Of a stretch of 45,286 nucleotides of DNA, positions 18,349 through 26,816 are shown piece after piece (the first letter of the stretch is position 1; each line of letters starts with the position of its first letter). The translations under genes were made by a program, and so were the position numbers. The stretch is from Verrucomicrobiota bacterium (GTDB lineage: Bacteria > Verrucomicrobiota > Kiritimatiellia > Kiritimatiellales > Pontiellaceae), in NCBI GenBank assembly GCA_024279685.1, contig JAJRRI010000150.1:1-45286 (forward strand), written 5' to 3'. The notes under the pieces were generated by a model. That model was not told the origin of the DNA. It worked only from the letters and a program-made list of their open reading frames with translations, and searched no databases.

Positions 18349-18380
18349 TTTTTTCGTGTTCTTCGTGGCCTTCGTGGTTT
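18349..18380. repeat. CTTCGTGG-type intergenic repeat
   Basis: A T-rich lead into TTCGTG-TTCTTCG-TGGCCTTCG-TGG, which read on the other strand is a run of CCACGAAGG/CACGAAG units. Similar units occur at 40177-40200 (CACGAAGGCACAAAGTCACG). I recall such strings as common intergenic sequence in Planctomycetes/Verrucomicrobia genomes. It sits just upstream of avtA. Function unknown. Confidence 0.5.
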
Positions 18381-18392
18381 ACCCTCCGTGCT

Positions 18393-19670
18393 ATGAACTT
18401 ATCTAAATTTGGCGAAAAATTCACGCGCAAGGCCGGAATCACCCAATTGATGGATGACCTCGGCGAAGCGATGGCGAAGGACGAGATGCTGATGCTCGGC
18501 GGCGGGAATCCAGCGCATATCCCCGCCGTGCAGGATCGCTTCCGCAAACGGATGATGGATATTCTCGCGGAGCCAAAGGGCTTCGAATCGATGATCGGAA
18601 ACTATGACAGCTCGCGCGGCAATGCCGCCTTCATCGAGGCGCTCGCGGACATGCTGCGTGAAACCTTTGGATGGGCGATCGGTCCGGAAAATATTGCACT
18701 GACCAATGGGAGCCAAAATGCCTTCTTCTGCCTGTTTAATTTGTTTGCAGGCGAGATGCCGGACGGCTCAAAAAAGAAAGTCCTTTTTCCGCTGACACCG
18801 GAATATATTGGTTATGTTGACTCCGGATTGAGCGATGAATTTTTTATGGCACAACGCCCATCCATCGAACTGCTCGACGACGGGCTATTTAAATACCACG
18901 TCGATTTTGACGCGCTGGAGATCGGCGACGATATTGGCGCCATCTGTGTATCACGCCCGACCAACCCAACGGGCAATGTACTGACCGATGAAGAGATGGA
19001 GCACCTCGATATGCTCGCGCGGGAGAAGGGCATTCCGTTCATCATCGATAATGCCTACGGCACGCCCTTTCCGGACATTATCTATACCGAAGCCAAACCG
19101 CTGTGGAATGAGAATACCGTGGTTTGCATGAGCCTCTCTAAATTTGGACTGCCGAACCTACGTACGGGCATCGTAATCGCCCGAAAAGAGATTGCCTCGG
19201 CCATTGCTGATATTAACGGCGTCATGCATCTTGCGCCGGGCGGAATGGGTGCGCGCATGGCGATCGATTTAATCCGCAATGGTGAAATCATGCAGATGAG
19301 CCGCGAGATCGTGCGGCCATTTTACCAACGCAAGGCGTTCCAAACGTTGGACTGGTTCCGCGAGGAACTCGGCTCTTCATCAAGCTCAGGAAAAGAGGCC
19401 GTCCCCTACCGCATTCATAAACCGGAAGGAGCACTCTTCCTCTGGCTCTGGTTTCAGGATCTACCCTGCACCGCGGGCGAACTCTATGACCGCCTGAAGG
19501 TGCGCAATACGCTGATCATTCCAGGTCACCATTTTTTCCCGGGGCTTGATGAATACTGGCAACACAAGCACGAGTGCATCCGCGTCACGTACGCTCAGGA
19601 CGATGACGTGGTTCACGAGGGCGTCAAAATCATTGCCGATGAGGTACGGAAAATTTATCGCGAGGCGTGA
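18393..19670 (+). CDS. avtA: Valine--pyruvate aminotransferase
   Basis: 425 residues, close to E. coli AvtA (417). This PLP enzyme exchanges the amino group between valine and pyruvate (alanine and 2-ketoisovalerate). Collinear blocks are MLGGGNPAHIP, ENIALTNGSQNAFF, KVLFPLTPEYIGY, ICVSRPTNPTGNV, VIDNAYGTPFP, SLSKFGLP (PLP-binding Lys250), HKPEGALFLWLWF and PGHHFFPGLD. It lies 137 nt after cmoB with two repeats in between, so it probably has its own promoter. The start (MNLSKFGEKFTR) matches the family start. Confidence 0.93.
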   Translation: MNLSKFGEKFTRKAGITQLMDDLGEAMAKDEMLMLGGGNPAHIPAVQDRFRKRMMDILAEPKGFESMIGNYDSSRGNAAFIEALADMLRETFGWAIGPENIALTNGSQNAFFCLFNLFAGEMPDGSKKKVLFPLTPEYIGYVDSGLSDEFFMAQRPSIELLDDGLFKYHVDFDALEIGDDIGAICVSRPTNPTGNVLTDEEMEHLDMLAREKGIPFIIDNAYGTPFPDIIYTEAKPLWNENTVVCMSLSKFGLPNLRTGIVIARKEIASAIADINGVMHLAPGGMGARMAIDLIRNGEIMQMSREIVRPFYQRKAFQTLDWFREELGSSSSSGKEAVPYRIHKPEGALFLWLWFQDLPCTAGELYDRLKVRNTLIIPGHHFFPGLDEYWQHKHECIRVTYAQDDDVVHEGVKIIADEVRKIYREA

Positions 19671-19672
19671 TT

Positions 19673-19701
19673 TTGACATACCTTAAGACGTACGCTAGTC
19701 T
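19673..19701 (+). promoter_or_regulatory. Possible sigma-70 promoter of the protease operon
   Basis: A consensus TTGACA at 19673-19678 overlaps the avtA tail, with TAGTCT at 19696-19701 after 17 bp. The -10 is poor (three of six). The site lies 43 bp before the protease ATG. Confidence 0.4.
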
Positions 19702-19744
19702 TTAACCGTTTTCACCCTGCGTAAGGCGTAATAAGGAACCTCCA

Positions 19745-20689
19745 ATGAAAATATATTTTTATATAGTACTGACGATATTAGCGGCCAACGTGTTCGCAGA
19801 AGACGTGGTGCTGAAAGGGGGCACCAAAATTCAGGCGCCTCTACTCAAGGAGTCCGATGATGCTGTCGTGCTCGACTTAGGCTACGATGTGTTGCGTATT
19901 CCACGCGACGAAATACTCGCAATCTATGATGCCCAACAGGCCGTTGAAAGCACTGTGCCCGTCGATAGCAACCAGCTCTACACCGTAAAATCGCCCCATC
20001 GCATCTCCACCGAGGAGGCGGCTAAACTCTACGCGCCGTCCGTTGTACTCGTTAAAACCGCGGCCGGGATCGGCTCCGGCTTCTTCATTAACGAAGAGGG
20101 GTATCTCATCACCAACTTCCATGTCATTGCCGGCGAGAAACACATCGCCATCACGCAGTTTTTGCTCGAAGGAAAAATCCTTCGCCGCGTGGTTCACAAG
20201 GACGTCGAGATTGTCGCCACGGCCCCGTTCCATGACCTTGTGGTTCTGAAAATCAAGAATTTCGACACCCAAATTACACCGGTTTTCTTTGAGCCGGAGG
20301 AAAACCTCAGCATCGGCGAAACCGTATTCGCCATCGGCAATCCACTCGGCCTCGAACGCACCGTGACCGAAGGCGTGTTGAGCCAGACCCACCGCAACTT
20401 TGGCGGCATCCTCTATTTACAAGTCGATGCCCCTGTTAACCCCGGAAACTCCGGGGGACCGCTCTTCAACAGCCGCGGTCAAGTCGTCGGCATCATTAAC
20501 ATGGGCATACCGACCATGGAAGGCCTCAACTTCGCCATCCCCGCCCGCCACGCCAAATATATTCTCGATCACATTGATGCGTTCGCTTACGATGCCACGA
20601 ACCCCGAATCCGGTTTTGTCTACCCCGACCCACCCCGCCGTCCCGGAAAATTTTCATCTGACCAAAAGGAGCCTGACCATGTCCGTTAA
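19745..20689 (+). CDS. Secreted S1C (HtrA-like) serine protease without PDZ domain
   Basis: 314 residues. A signal peptide (1-18, ending NVFA) is followed by a small beta domain (about 20-60, VLKGGTKIQAPLLKESDD...VLRIPRDEI) of a type often fused to PVC proteases. A trypsin-like S1C protease domain follows. The catalytic triad is visible: His126 (TNFHVIAG), Asp164 (HDLVVL) and Ser236 (NPGNSGGP). The chain ends soon after the protease fold, with no PDZ domain, unlike DegP/DegS. It should act in the periplasm or outside the cell; its substrate is unknown. The stop overlaps the next start by 11 nt. Its partners appear to be the uncharacterised protein and the FG-GAP protein downstream. Confidence 0.88.
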   Translation: MKIYFYIVLTILAANVFAEDVVLKGGTKIQAPLLKESDDAVVLDLGYDVLRIPRDEILAIYDAQQAVESTVPVDSNQLYTVKSPHRISTEEAAKLYAPSVVLVKTAAGIGSGFFINEEGYLITNFHVIAGEKHIAITQFLLEGKILRRVVHKDVEIVATAPFHDLVVLKIKNFDTQITPVFFEPEENLSIGETVFAIGNPLGLERTVTEGVLSQTHRNFGGILYLQVDAPVNPGNSGGPLFNSRGQVVGIINMGIPTMEGLNFAIPARHAKYILDHIDAFAYDATNPESGFVYPDPPRRPGKFSSDQKEPDHVR

Positions 20690-22325
20690 ACTAAATATCC
20701 TGTCCCTTTCCATCCTGCTATCCATCCCGATGGCCTCATCCGCACTAGAACGGTTGTCGCTATTGCCGCCGGACGCACAGAGCTATATGCGAGTCTCGAA
20801 TACAACCAACTTCTGGGACCTGCTTAAGCAGTCGTCCGTCGGAAAACTATGGGTCGACTCGCAGGTTCAGGACTTCCTCGGAAACCCCGACTCTGAAACC
20901 TGGAAAAACTTCTTTTTTGACGATGAATACGATGCCGAGGATGAAGTATTTATCGAGCAAATGAAAATGCTGAAAGGGGAAGTTATCCTCGCCTTCGATC
21001 AAGAACTGGAGAACCCCTACATCATCGCAGCAATCAGCGAAGCCGACTTCCTCAAGAGCCTAGAGATGGATCTAAAACTAAACGAAATCGACGATGAGCC
21101 CTACGAGATTTTGAAAAGCTCGTTTCAGGATGTAAAGATCATCCAATACATTGAAGACGGCGGATCGGCAGATGAAGAGTCGTCGTGGCAGGCGCATCTC
21201 AACGGAACCCTCGTGCTTGGCTACACGAAAGCGTGGGTGGAAAAATGTATTGTTCAACTTAAGAAAGAGGCGATCGAAGAGCCAACCGGAAACCCCATCC
21301 TCAATCTAACCCTCCCGCTGTCCAACCTGATCGCCACTTGGGCCGAAAAAGAGGCCGCCGTGTCTGATATTTTACTCGAAGCACTTGGCATAAAGGGCGT
21401 TGAAAACTATTCTTTTAAACTCGAACTCAAGGCCACCAAGATGGTGGCCGATAGCCACTTGCGCATAGCCGACCTCTCCAAAGGTATTTTCAGCATGCTC
21501 GACACCCAACCTTCGGAACTCCCGACCGTCACCTTCATTCCCGAGAATATCTCCTCGCTGGAAGTCGGGCGCTTTAATCTCCTCCGCTTCTGGCAAGAAA
21601 TCCCCGTCGTATTGGCCAGCGCCATGCCCGCCGTCAAACCACAGTTCGACCTAATCTTACCCATGCTACAACAGCAAGCAGGCGTTAATTTCGAGCAAGA
21701 TCTGCTGGTTCACCTAGACACCCAATACCTCTCCTTCTCCGAAGTCCAAGGCGGCACGCAAACCACCGTCATCGCCATTGAGCTCAAGGATAGTATGGCC
21801 TTCAAAATTGGATTGGAAACTCTGCTTGCGGCCCCTGCACTACAACCCCAAATTGCCGCTGGCCTCGACATTGAAGAATTCCTCGACCATACCCTCTACA
21901 CGATGAAAAATGAAGATCCTGAAAACCCCGCTGCCTTCGGAGTTTCGGGCGACTATCTGCTCTACAGCCAACCCGATGGCCTGCGCCAAACCATTCGAAG
22001 CCAAAGCAGTGCTGCGGCGGCCAACATGGCCTTCGAGCGCACAGAACTCGTTAAAGGGCTCCGTCAGCACGTACCGCCACGTGCCTTTGGATTTAGTGCC
22101 ATCGACTGGGAAAAAAATATAGGTTTCGTAATACGCGAACTCAGCAAGCCCGAATATATCACCGCCATGCAACAAGGCTGGGCAACGAGCGGATCGCCGC
22201 TTCCTCCACCCGACTTCACCAAACTACCGCCCGTCGACCACCTTGCTAGCTTCTTCAATATCTCCTACCAATACATCGAAGCCACCGACGACGGCCTCCA
22301 CCAGCGATTTGTCCTTAAATACTAA
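20679..22325 (+). CDS. Uncharacterised secreted protein (DUF3352-like)
   Basis: 548 residues from the ATG at 20679. AAGGAG lies 10 nt upstream and a signal peptide (MSVKLNILSLSILLSIPMASSA) starts here; the longer ORF upstream only shadows the protease. The mature protein begins LERLSLLPPDAQSYMRV, a pattern like the start of DUF3352-type proteins (large, exported, little studied). The body alternates acidic helices and beta strands, with one cysteine in the mature chain (near 189) and no catalytic motif that I can name. It is translationally coupled to the S1C protease and followed by the FG-GAP protein, so it may be a substrate, inhibitor or partner of the protease. Family assignment is tentative. 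Confidence 0.7.
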   Translation: MSVKLNILSLSILLSIPMASSALERLSLLPPDAQSYMRVSNTTNFWDLLKQSSVGKLWVDSQVQDFLGNPDSETWKNFFFDDEYDAEDEVFIEQMKMLKGEVILAFDQELENPYIIAAISEADFLKSLEMDLKLNEIDDEPYEILKSSFQDVKIIQYIEDGGSADEESSWQAHLNGTLVLGYTKAWVEKCIVQLKKEAIEEPTGNPILNLTLPLSNLIATWAEKEAAVSDILLEALGIKGVENYSFKLELKATKMVADSHLRIADLSKGIFSMLDTQPSELPTVTFIPENISSLEVGRFNLLRFWQEIPVVLASAMPAVKPQFDLILPMLQQQAGVNFEQDLLVHLDTQYLSFSEVQGGTQTTVIAIELKDSMAFKIGLETLLAAPALQPQIAAGLDIEEFLDHTLYTMKNEDPENPAAFGVSGDYLLYSQPDGLRQTIRSQSSAAAANMAFERTELVKGLRQHVPPRAFGFSAIDWEKNIGFVIRELSKPEYITAMQQGWATSGSPLPPPDFTKLPPVDHLASFFNISYQYIEATDDGLHQRFVLKY

Positions 22326-22372
22326 CCCCGAAAAATCGCTTGAATATCGAATATAGAACAAGGAATCGCAGC

Positions 22373-24556
22373 ATGAATAAATTTGTTCCTCTGATGATCG
22401 CGTTGGCTTCGGTCGTCACGACGATGGCCGATACAACCCCGCGCGATTTTGGCTTCCAGCCGCTCGAAATCTTTAAGTTCGACTACGGCACCAGTCGCCT
22501 CATTGTCGCGGATATCAACGGTGACGGACTCGACGATATTCTCTTTTCCAACAACCATGTTTCACGGCTTGAAATTCTCGTACGAAAAGCCACGAACGAG
22601 AAGACGGACGATTTACCCGAACTTGACGAGCGGTTCGAAAATAAGGGCCTAATTGTCGACCAAGCCCTTAAAGTCCTCCGCGTGGCCGACCTTGACGGAA
22701 ACGGGCGACTCGATATCATCACCTTCGGCACGGCCATTGGGCTTCAAATTCATTATCAACAGGACGACGGCACCTTCGGCGAACCGGAACGCATATTCAT
22801 CAAAGATCCCTCCTCCGTCACCACCATCCAAATTGGCGACCTCGACGGCGACGGAAGCAAAGACCTACTCGTTTGCCGGCGCAACCAAGCCGACCTCCAC
22901 TGGAATCGTGGCGATCAGCCTTTTCAGCAAAAGAAAACCCTCCTATTTTCCGCCGACAAAAGCTTCTATGGCGATATCGCCGATATCAACGGCGATGGCA
23001 TCGCCGACCTCGCCTTCCATTTTAACTCCACCCGCAATCCATTAAAGGTACGCCACGGCAAAGGAGGCGGCCTATACGGCATCGAACAACCGCTCGAACT
23101 CCCTCCGCGTCAATATATGGATATTTTCCAACCCGAAGGAAGCGCACCTCAAATCGGCATGGTACTGCGCAACCGACTCGCCTTCCGCATCTATGATTTC
23201 GCCGAAAAAGAGCAACTCCCGTTGCTCGGCCTACAGGAGGCCTCGCCCGCGCGCATCGGCCTTGAAGGCACCAACAAAAAATCCACCGCCGCATGGATCG
23301 CCGCCGACTTTAATTCCGATGGCTACGACGACCTGCTTGTTGCCGCCCCCGAACTGAGCCGCCTACACCTCTACTCCGGCGGGCAAAACGGGCTCGATCC
23401 CGAGCCACAGCGCATCGACACCCTCTCTGAAGTCACCCGCATCTCCCGGCTGGCCAATGGCGATATCCTCGTGATCAGTAAAAAAGAAAAGATTGCCGCA
23501 ATCCATGCTGCCGCCGATCTCGACGCCTTCCCCACCATCCTCAAAACCCCTGGCACCGTACTGGCCGGGTGCGCCATTGAATCCGCCAACGAATCTTGGT
23601 TGGTTTGTAAGAATGACGACAAAGAGCTACAGCTTATGCGTAGGGGGAAAAACGGAGAGTCGGCCGACCTCTTCCCGCTTGAAATGGAAAACGACCCCGC
23701 CGATTTACTCGTCTTTCGCCTACCAGAAAACAAAACCGGCCTGATCTTCTTTATGGCCTACGACACGCCGAAGATGATGCTCTTCGCCGAGGGTGCACTG
23801 GAGGAACTTACCAGCGAATCGTTCCGCGCTCTTGCCCTGCCGCTCGTCCTTTCTAACATCCACCTCGATGCCCCCGGCGACGGAACAGTGCTGACGGTCT
23901 CACAAGGCGCAATTGCCCGGCGCTTTGAGTGGAAAGACTCGCGCTACGAAGTCACTCGCCAATTCAACCCGGAAAACCCGCAGGGTGAACTCATCGCCTC
24001 CTGCTCGTATGAACTCCTTAACGGGAGCACCGGAACCTTAATCTACGATCGCAACTCCGGCGACCTTGTCCGCTTCGCTGCCGACGGAAGCGACTGGGGG
24101 AAAATTCATATTTCCGATGCCAACCAAACTCTATTTAACCTCGTTCAACTCCAGAACAAGGAGCGCGATACCCTCATCCTGATCGACCGCACCGGACTCA
24201 ACGAAATCCTCGGCAGCGGCACCCGTCTCTCCGCCACTTCCGTTGCCGAATATGTGTCTCCCTCAGAAGACCCCAGGCTCTCTTACGCCAAACTCGTCCA
24301 GCTCGGTTCCCCGCCCCGTCCGATGATCGCACTCGTCGATCCCGCCAACCGTGCCATCGAACTGGTCAGTCAAGTGGACGGAGAGCTGAAGCGGGAACTC
24401 AGCTTCGAAGTCTATCTCACCTCCGACTTCGTCAATCGAAAGAAGAACCGCGGCACCGAACCACACAACCTTGAATCAGGCGACCTGAATGGCGACGGTA
24501 TCGGTGATCTCGTCGTCCTCAGCCAAGACAAACTACTGATCTATCTTGGAGAATAA
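22373..24556 (+). CDS. Secreted FG-GAP/VCBS repeat protein
   Basis: About 727 residues from the ATG at 22373, chosen for AAGGA 9 nt upstream and an immediate signal peptide (MNKFVPLMIALASVVTTMA). Six calcium-binding FG-GAP-type loops are visible: VADINGDGLDD (about 45), VADLDGNGRLD (104), IGDLDGDGSKD (155), IADINGDGIAD (203), AADFNSDGYDD (311) and SGDLNGDGIGD (702). This predicts a beta-propeller like those of integrin alpha chains and many environmental surface proteins. The central part (about 340-680) lacks the loops but keeps blade-like spacing. Function is probably binding or scaffolding outside the cytoplasm. It lies 47 nt after the preceding gene in the same run. Confidence 0.82.
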   Translation: MNKFVPLMIALASVVTTMADTTPRDFGFQPLEIFKFDYGTSRLIVADINGDGLDDILFSNNHVSRLEILVRKATNEKTDDLPELDERFENKGLIVDQALKVLRVADLDGNGRLDIITFGTAIGLQIHYQQDDGTFGEPERIFIKDPSSVTTIQIGDLDGDGSKDLLVCRRNQADLHWNRGDQPFQQKKTLLFSADKSFYGDIADINGDGIADLAFHFNSTRNPLKVRHGKGGGLYGIEQPLELPPRQYMDIFQPEGSAPQIGMVLRNRLAFRIYDFAEKEQLPLLGLQEASPARIGLEGTNKKSTAAWIAADFNSDGYDDLLVAAPELSRLHLYSGGQNGLDPEPQRIDTLSEVTRISRLANGDILVISKKEKIAAIHAAADLDAFPTILKTPGTVLAGCAIESANESWLVCKNDDKELQLMRRGKNGESADLFPLEMENDPADLLVFRLPENKTGLIFFMAYDTPKMMLFAEGALEELTSESFRALALPLVLSNIHLDAPGDGTVLTVSQGAIARRFEWKDSRYEVTRQFNPENPQGELIASCSYELLNGSTGTLIYDRNSGDLVRFAADGSDWGKIHISDANQTLFNLVQLQNKERDTLILIDRTGLNEILGSGTRLSATSVAEYVSPSEDPRLSYAKLVQLGSPPRPMIALVDPANRAIELVSQVDGELKRELSFEVYLTSDFVNRKKNRGTEPHNLESGDLNGDGIGDLVVLSQDKLLIYLGE

Positions 24557-24576
24557 ACATGAAAAAGGAGTCCCCC

Positions 24577-24765
24577 ATGAAATTCACCGTAGACCAGGAA
24601 CTCTGCATCGGATGCGCAGCCTGTGAAGATATCTGCCCAACCGTCTTCGAACGACCAGAGAGCACCTCGAAGGTAAAGCTTAATCCCGTTCCTAAAAAGC
24701 TGCAGGAAAACGCTCTCGAAGCCGAAGAAAGCTGTCCAGTGGCCGCAATTTCCCACAAAACGTAG
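24577..24765 (+). CDS. Single-cluster [4Fe-4S] ferredoxin
   Basis: About 62 residues. AAGGAG 7 nt upstream supports the ATG at 24577 over the one at 24559. The cluster motif is CIGCAACEDICP near the N-terminus, with a partner Cys in ESCPVAAI near the C-terminus, as in Thermotoga/Desulfovibrio-type mono-cluster ferredoxins. It is a small soluble electron carrier. Its position 20 nt after an FG-GAP gene and 3 nt before trmO looks fortuitous rather than functional. It could supply the siroheme reductase 2 kb downstream, but that enzyme has its own donor gene. Confidence 0.88.
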   Translation: MKFTVDQELCIGCAACEDICPTVFERPESTSKVKLNPVPKKLQENALEAEESCPVAAISHKT

Positions 24766-24768
24766 TTC

Positions 24769-25461
24769 ATGCATGCTTCATTCTCGCCCATCGGCTCGAT
24801 CCGCTCCTGCTATGGAGAAAAGTTCGGTATCCCGCGTCAACCGGGATTGGTCAAGAGTGCCACGGCGACGCTGGAATTAATTCCACCGTACAATACGCCG
24901 GATGCCCTGCGCGGACTGAATGAATTCTCCCACCTCTGGATCGTCTTTGTGTTCCATCAATCCATCTCTGAATCGTGGAAAGCAACGGTGCGGCCACCAC
25001 GGCTGGGGGGAAACAAACGGATCGGCGTATTTGCCTCGCGCTCAAACTTCCGCCCCAACCCGATCGGACTATCGGTGGTAGAGCTACTCAAAGTCGAGGA
25101 AACCTCCCTAAGACTCGGCGGCGGCGACTTTCTCGACGGCACTCCGGTTCTCGACATCAAACCCTACATCCCCTACGCCGACTGTATTCCCTCAGCCATC
25201 GGTGCCTTCGCCCATACCGCCCCGGAGCCAGACCATCGTGTAGAGTTCAGTTCCGAGGCAAAGCAGGCCGTCCAAAACTTGGAAAACAAGAACCGTCCGG
25301 CATTGCGGCAACTGATTGGCGATATGCTGGCCTACAACCCGTGCCCCGCCTACCAAACCAACGACCCCAACCGTATATTCGGCACCCGCCTCTTCGATCT
25401 CGAAGTGCGGTGGCGACAAACGAGCACAACCGTGGACGTGGTGCAGATTGAAAAAATATAA
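24769..25461 (+). CDS. trmO: tRNA (N6-threonylcarbamoyladenosine-37-N6)-methyltransferase TrmO
   Basis: 230 residues, close to E. coli TrmO/TsaA (235). It methylates t6A37 in threonine tRNAs using SAM bound in a beta-barrel. Family blocks are FSPIGSIRSCYGEKFGIPRQ, LNEFSHLWIVFVFH, VRPPRLGGNKRIGVFASRS, FRPNPIGLSVVEL and LDIKPYIPYAD. The C-terminal extension (about 160-230) ends with RIFGTRLFDLEVRW. It lies 3 nt after the ferredoxin gene and is probably the last gene of the run starting at 19745. A second tRNA wobble-region modification enzyme, with cmoAB, in the window. Confidence 0.92.
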   Translation: MHASFSPIGSIRSCYGEKFGIPRQPGLVKSATATLELIPPYNTPDALRGLNEFSHLWIVFVFHQSISESWKATVRPPRLGGNKRIGVFASRSNFRPNPIGLSVVELLKVEETSLRLGGGDFLDGTPVLDIKPYIPYADCIPSAIGAFAHTAPEPDHRVEFSSEAKQAVQNLENKNRPALRQLIGDMLAYNPCPAYQTNDPNRIFGTRLFDLEVRWRQTSTTVDVVQIEKI

Positions 25462-25580
25462 AAACGGCACCCATACTCGGCTAAGGGTATTTGAGTCTAT
25501 CAAAGTTTTTTACAATCGGAGTCGGAGACCTTCAAACTGTAAACTACAGGGCTCCACGTGTGTACGAAAAGCAGGCAAAT

Positions 25581-25679
25581 GAACGAGATTAGCAGCCGAG
25601 ACGTAGCGCGAAATTCTGTTTCGTATTTAGCTCGGAAGAACGGTGCGCGTGCAAAACTCGAAACAGAATTTCGAGCTAC
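25581..25679. repeat. Dispersed palindromic element, copy 2
   Basis: Inner arms at 25603-25623 and 25659-25679 match as inverted repeats at 20 of 21 positions around a 35-nt loop. A 22-nt outer arm (25581-25602, beginning GAACGAGATTAGCAGCC) is present only on the left. Its reverse complement appears on the right side of copy 3 (31304-31325). The loop (AGCTCGGAAGAACGG...) runs in the same direction in both copies. The element lies between the convergent trmO and mqnD genes. Confidence 0.85.
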
Positions 25680-25914
25680 AGAAGGCGCGGGTTTGAATCG
25701 GACGCATAGAGAAATGAGCTCTGCGTCCGGCCCTGCGTACGCGCGGACGGCTGAGGACAGCCATCCCTACCCAAGGATTTTCAACCCGATGAATTGGAAT
25801 AGGGGTGGTACGATCTGGGAACAGAATAGAATAGGGGTCGGTCCTATAAATTAATGATACGGTTGATTAAAACACTTTCGTGACTCATGATTTTACCCTC
25901 TACTGGATCCTACT
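25680..25914. other. Structured non-coding stretch: hairpins and a 10-bp direct repeat
   Basis: No convincing gene is seen here. An 8-bp stem CGGACGCA/TGCGTCCG (25699-25706 / 25722-25729) is followed by the palindrome GCGTACGC (25735-25742). Next is a GC-rich hairpin at 25745-25766 (GGA-GGCTG / CAGCC-TCC). GAATAGGGGT is repeated at 25797-25806 and 25829-25838. The mix looks like remnants of small mobile or REP-like elements. None of the hairpins has a T-run, so they are not obvious terminators for trmO or mqnD. Confidence 0.4.
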
Positions 25915-26697
25915 CTACCGTCCAATTTTTAGCATCATCTGTTGCAATCGATCAATGGCCGCGCGGCCTTCGTCGCCGAGGTCGAGGGTGAAGTCGTTGA
26001 CGTAGGTTTTGATGTGTGCGCGGGTGACGTCGTCTGCGAGTTCCTGCGCGTGTTGCCGCACATAGTCGGTGGTGGAGTCGGGGTCGTCGAAGGCGGTGTG
26101 GATGGATTGTTTTAGTCGCTCTTCAAATTCGGCGATGCGTTCCGCCCCTAGGCTCTTTTTTATGGCAATGCAGCCGAGCGGGATCGGTAGGCCGGTTTCG
26201 GCTTCCCACCAGTCACCGAGATCGACCAAGCATTTAAACCCCTGTTCTTCAAAAACAAAGCGGCCTTCGTGAATGACCACGCCGGCATCGACCTTACCGG
26301 AGGCGACGGCGCCCATAATTTGGTCGAACGGCATAAAGATACTATTTTTGAGTTCGGGATTCCAGAGTCGTAATAATAGATGGGCGGTGGTGTATTCGCC
26401 GGGAATGGCCATACGGGTATTCGGCTTTAGGCTTTGGGCATTAGGGGCAATGACCAAGGGGCCGCAGCCTCGGCCTAGTGCGGCGCCGACTTGGAGTAGT
26501 TCGTACTTGTCCTGAAGCAGCAGCCACGCGTGGAAGGAGAGTTTGGTGACCTCGAACCGCTCTTCAAAGGCCATGCGGTTGAGCGTTTCGACATCGTGTA
26601 AATGGACCTCGATATCCTCCTGTTTGGCCAGTTGGCAAAAGATGAAGGTATCGTTCGGGCAGGTTGAGTATGCGCAGGATAGAGTCGTGTTTTTCAT
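25915..26697 (-). CDS. mqnD: 1,4-dihydroxy-6-naphthoate synthase (futalosine pathway)
   Basis: About 260 residues. MqnD converts cyclic de-hypoxanthine futalosine to 1,4-dihydroxy-6-naphthoate in the alternative menaquinone pathway. The fold is that of a periplasmic binding protein. The family signature near the N-terminus reads CPNDTFIF, followed by VTKLSFHAW, GRGCGPLVI, MAIPGEYTTAHLLL, DQIMGAVASGKVDAGVVIHEGRF and LGDWWEAETGLPIPLG. A GTG at 26709 would add four residues; the ATG at 26697 is preferred. mqnA, mqnB and mqnC are not in the window. The gene is divergent from the siroheme reductase. Interleaved short palindromes at 26742-26760 in the spacer might be regulatory. Confidence 0.92.
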   Translation of the reverse strand: MKNTTLSCAYSTCPNDTFIFCQLAKQEDIEVHLHDVETLNRMAFEERFEVTKLSFHAWLLLQDKYELLQVGAALGRGCGPLVIAPNAQSLKPNTRMAIPGEYTTAHLLLRLWNPELKNSIFMPFDQIMGAVASGKVDAGVVIHEGRFVFEEQGFKCLVDLGDWWEAETGLPIPLGCIAIKKSLGAERIAEFEERLKQSIHTAFDDPDSTTDYVRQHAQELADDVTRAHIKTYVNDFTLDLGDEGRAAIDRLQQMMLKIGR

Positions 26698-26816
26698 AGG
26701 CCTAATCACCGTTGGTCTTTAAGGGGGGTGTCTACTGCAGTTCACTCAATTAAGTGATTGAATCGAGCATCATTCCAGCTATTATCCGCCGCATCAATTT
26801 CAAAACGAGGCGAATA

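Noticed and set aside
20400-20678. Upstream extension of the DUF3352-like gene
   Set aside because: It overlaps the protease gene in another frame. A Shine-Dalgarno and signal peptide mark the true start at 20679.
25558-25854. 98-codon plus-strand ORF
   Set aside because: It runs through palindromic repeat copy 2 and hairpins, has no ribosome-binding site and no family resemblance.
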